Assembly: GCA_002435835.1 (NCBI GenBank)
Contig: DIVM01000369.1
Coordinates: 3,012-10,001, forward strand
DNA length: 6,990 nucleotides
Reading direction: 5' to 3'
Source: Firmicutes bacterium UBA6132
Lineage (GTDB): Bacteria > Bacillota_A > Clostridia > Tissierellales > Sedimentibacteraceae
Each line of letters begins with the position of its first letter. Within the stretch, counting starts at the first letter, position 1. The notes beneath the pieces are model-generated. The model did no database searches, was not told the origin of the DNA, and saw nothing but the letters and a program-made list of their open reading frames with translations. Position numbers and translations under genes: made by a program. Below are positions 6,820-6,990 of the stretch, piece by piece.

Positions 6820-6990
6820 ATGACAAAACTATTTAAATATTTAAGTGAATCAAAAAAAGCAATATTTTTAATTATATTACTTCTTATATTACAGGCGTAT
6901 TGCGATTTGGCATTACCTACGTACATGTCAGATATTGTAGATGTTGGAATACAACAGAAAGGTATTGAAAATTTAGCACCAAATGAAATG
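6820..6990 (+). CDS. ABC exporter, permease-ATPase type (3' truncated by window)
   Basis: Only the first 57 residues are visible, from ATG 6820 to the window edge with no stop. They show a short basic cytosolic start (MTKLFKYLSESKK), a first transmembrane helix (AIFLIILLLILQAYCDLALP), then PTYMSDIVDVGIQQKGIEN. This matches the opening of MdlB/LmrA-like half-transporters, in which a membrane domain is fused to an ATPase; the DxGIxxxG-type segment after the first helix is common in clostridial and bacillar members. Neither the ATPase domain nor any catalytic motif lies in the window, so the call rests on the N-terminus and on the preceding MarR gene, which such exporters often follow. The start lies 1 nt after the marR-like stop with only a weak purine-rich site (AGAGAG), suggesting translational coupling. 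In related operons a second half-transporter often follows; here that region is outside the window. Confidence 0.8.
   Translation, partial: MTKLFKYLSESKKAIFLIILLLILQAYCDLALPTYMSDIVDVGIQQKGIENLAPNEM

Overview
The window is AT-rich (strongly A/T-ending codons, AGGAG-type ribosome binding sites, short intergenic gaps), and its proteins look like those of a low-GC Firmicute, most likely a Clostridium-like anaerobe. This is inferred from composition and from resemblance to remembered families; no search was run. There is no sign of an insertion sequence, phage, CRISPR array or RNA gene.

Left part (1-4880): a self-contained sensing and uptake circuit. A membrane sensor histidine kinase, cut off by the left edge, carries an extracellular amino-acid-binding-protein-like (SBP_bac_3) domain, one visible transmembrane helix, a PAS-like region and an NtrB-type kinase core. 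It is followed after 4 nt by an NtrC-type response regulator with receiver, sigma-54-activating AAA+ domain (intact GAFTGA loop) and Fis-type HTH. Next comes a near-perfect sigma-54 (-24/-12) promoter at 3355-3373, directly in front of an AgcS-type sodium:alanine/glycine symporter gene. A strong hairpin terminator (4845-4873) closes the block. The simplest reading is that the kinase senses an extracellular amino acid and the regulator switches on the symporter through RpoN. The -12 element also shows that the symporter cannot start at the upstream in-frame TTG 3367; the start is ATG 3406.

Middle (4889-6079, minus strand): a single gene for a CofE-like (coenzyme F420-0:gamma-glutamyl ligase family) protein of 396 residues. 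Its role in Clostridia is unclear, because these bacteria are not known to make F420. It converges on the symporter and is read from an extended -10 promoter in the 6080-6353 intergenic region.

Right part (6264-6990): a divergent operon with a MarR-family repressor and, 1 nt after its stop, the start of an ABC exporter (permease-ATPase type) that runs off the right edge. The MarR promoter is close to consensus and carries a 17-bp palindrome at the predicted transcription start, plus an 11-bp repeat of its right half 32 bp upstream, between -35 and -10. This fits autoregulation of a drug- or metabolite-efflux operon.

No wholly new system is evident. The most informative signals are the complete sensor-regulator-sigma-54-transporter circuit and the out-of-context CofE-like gene.
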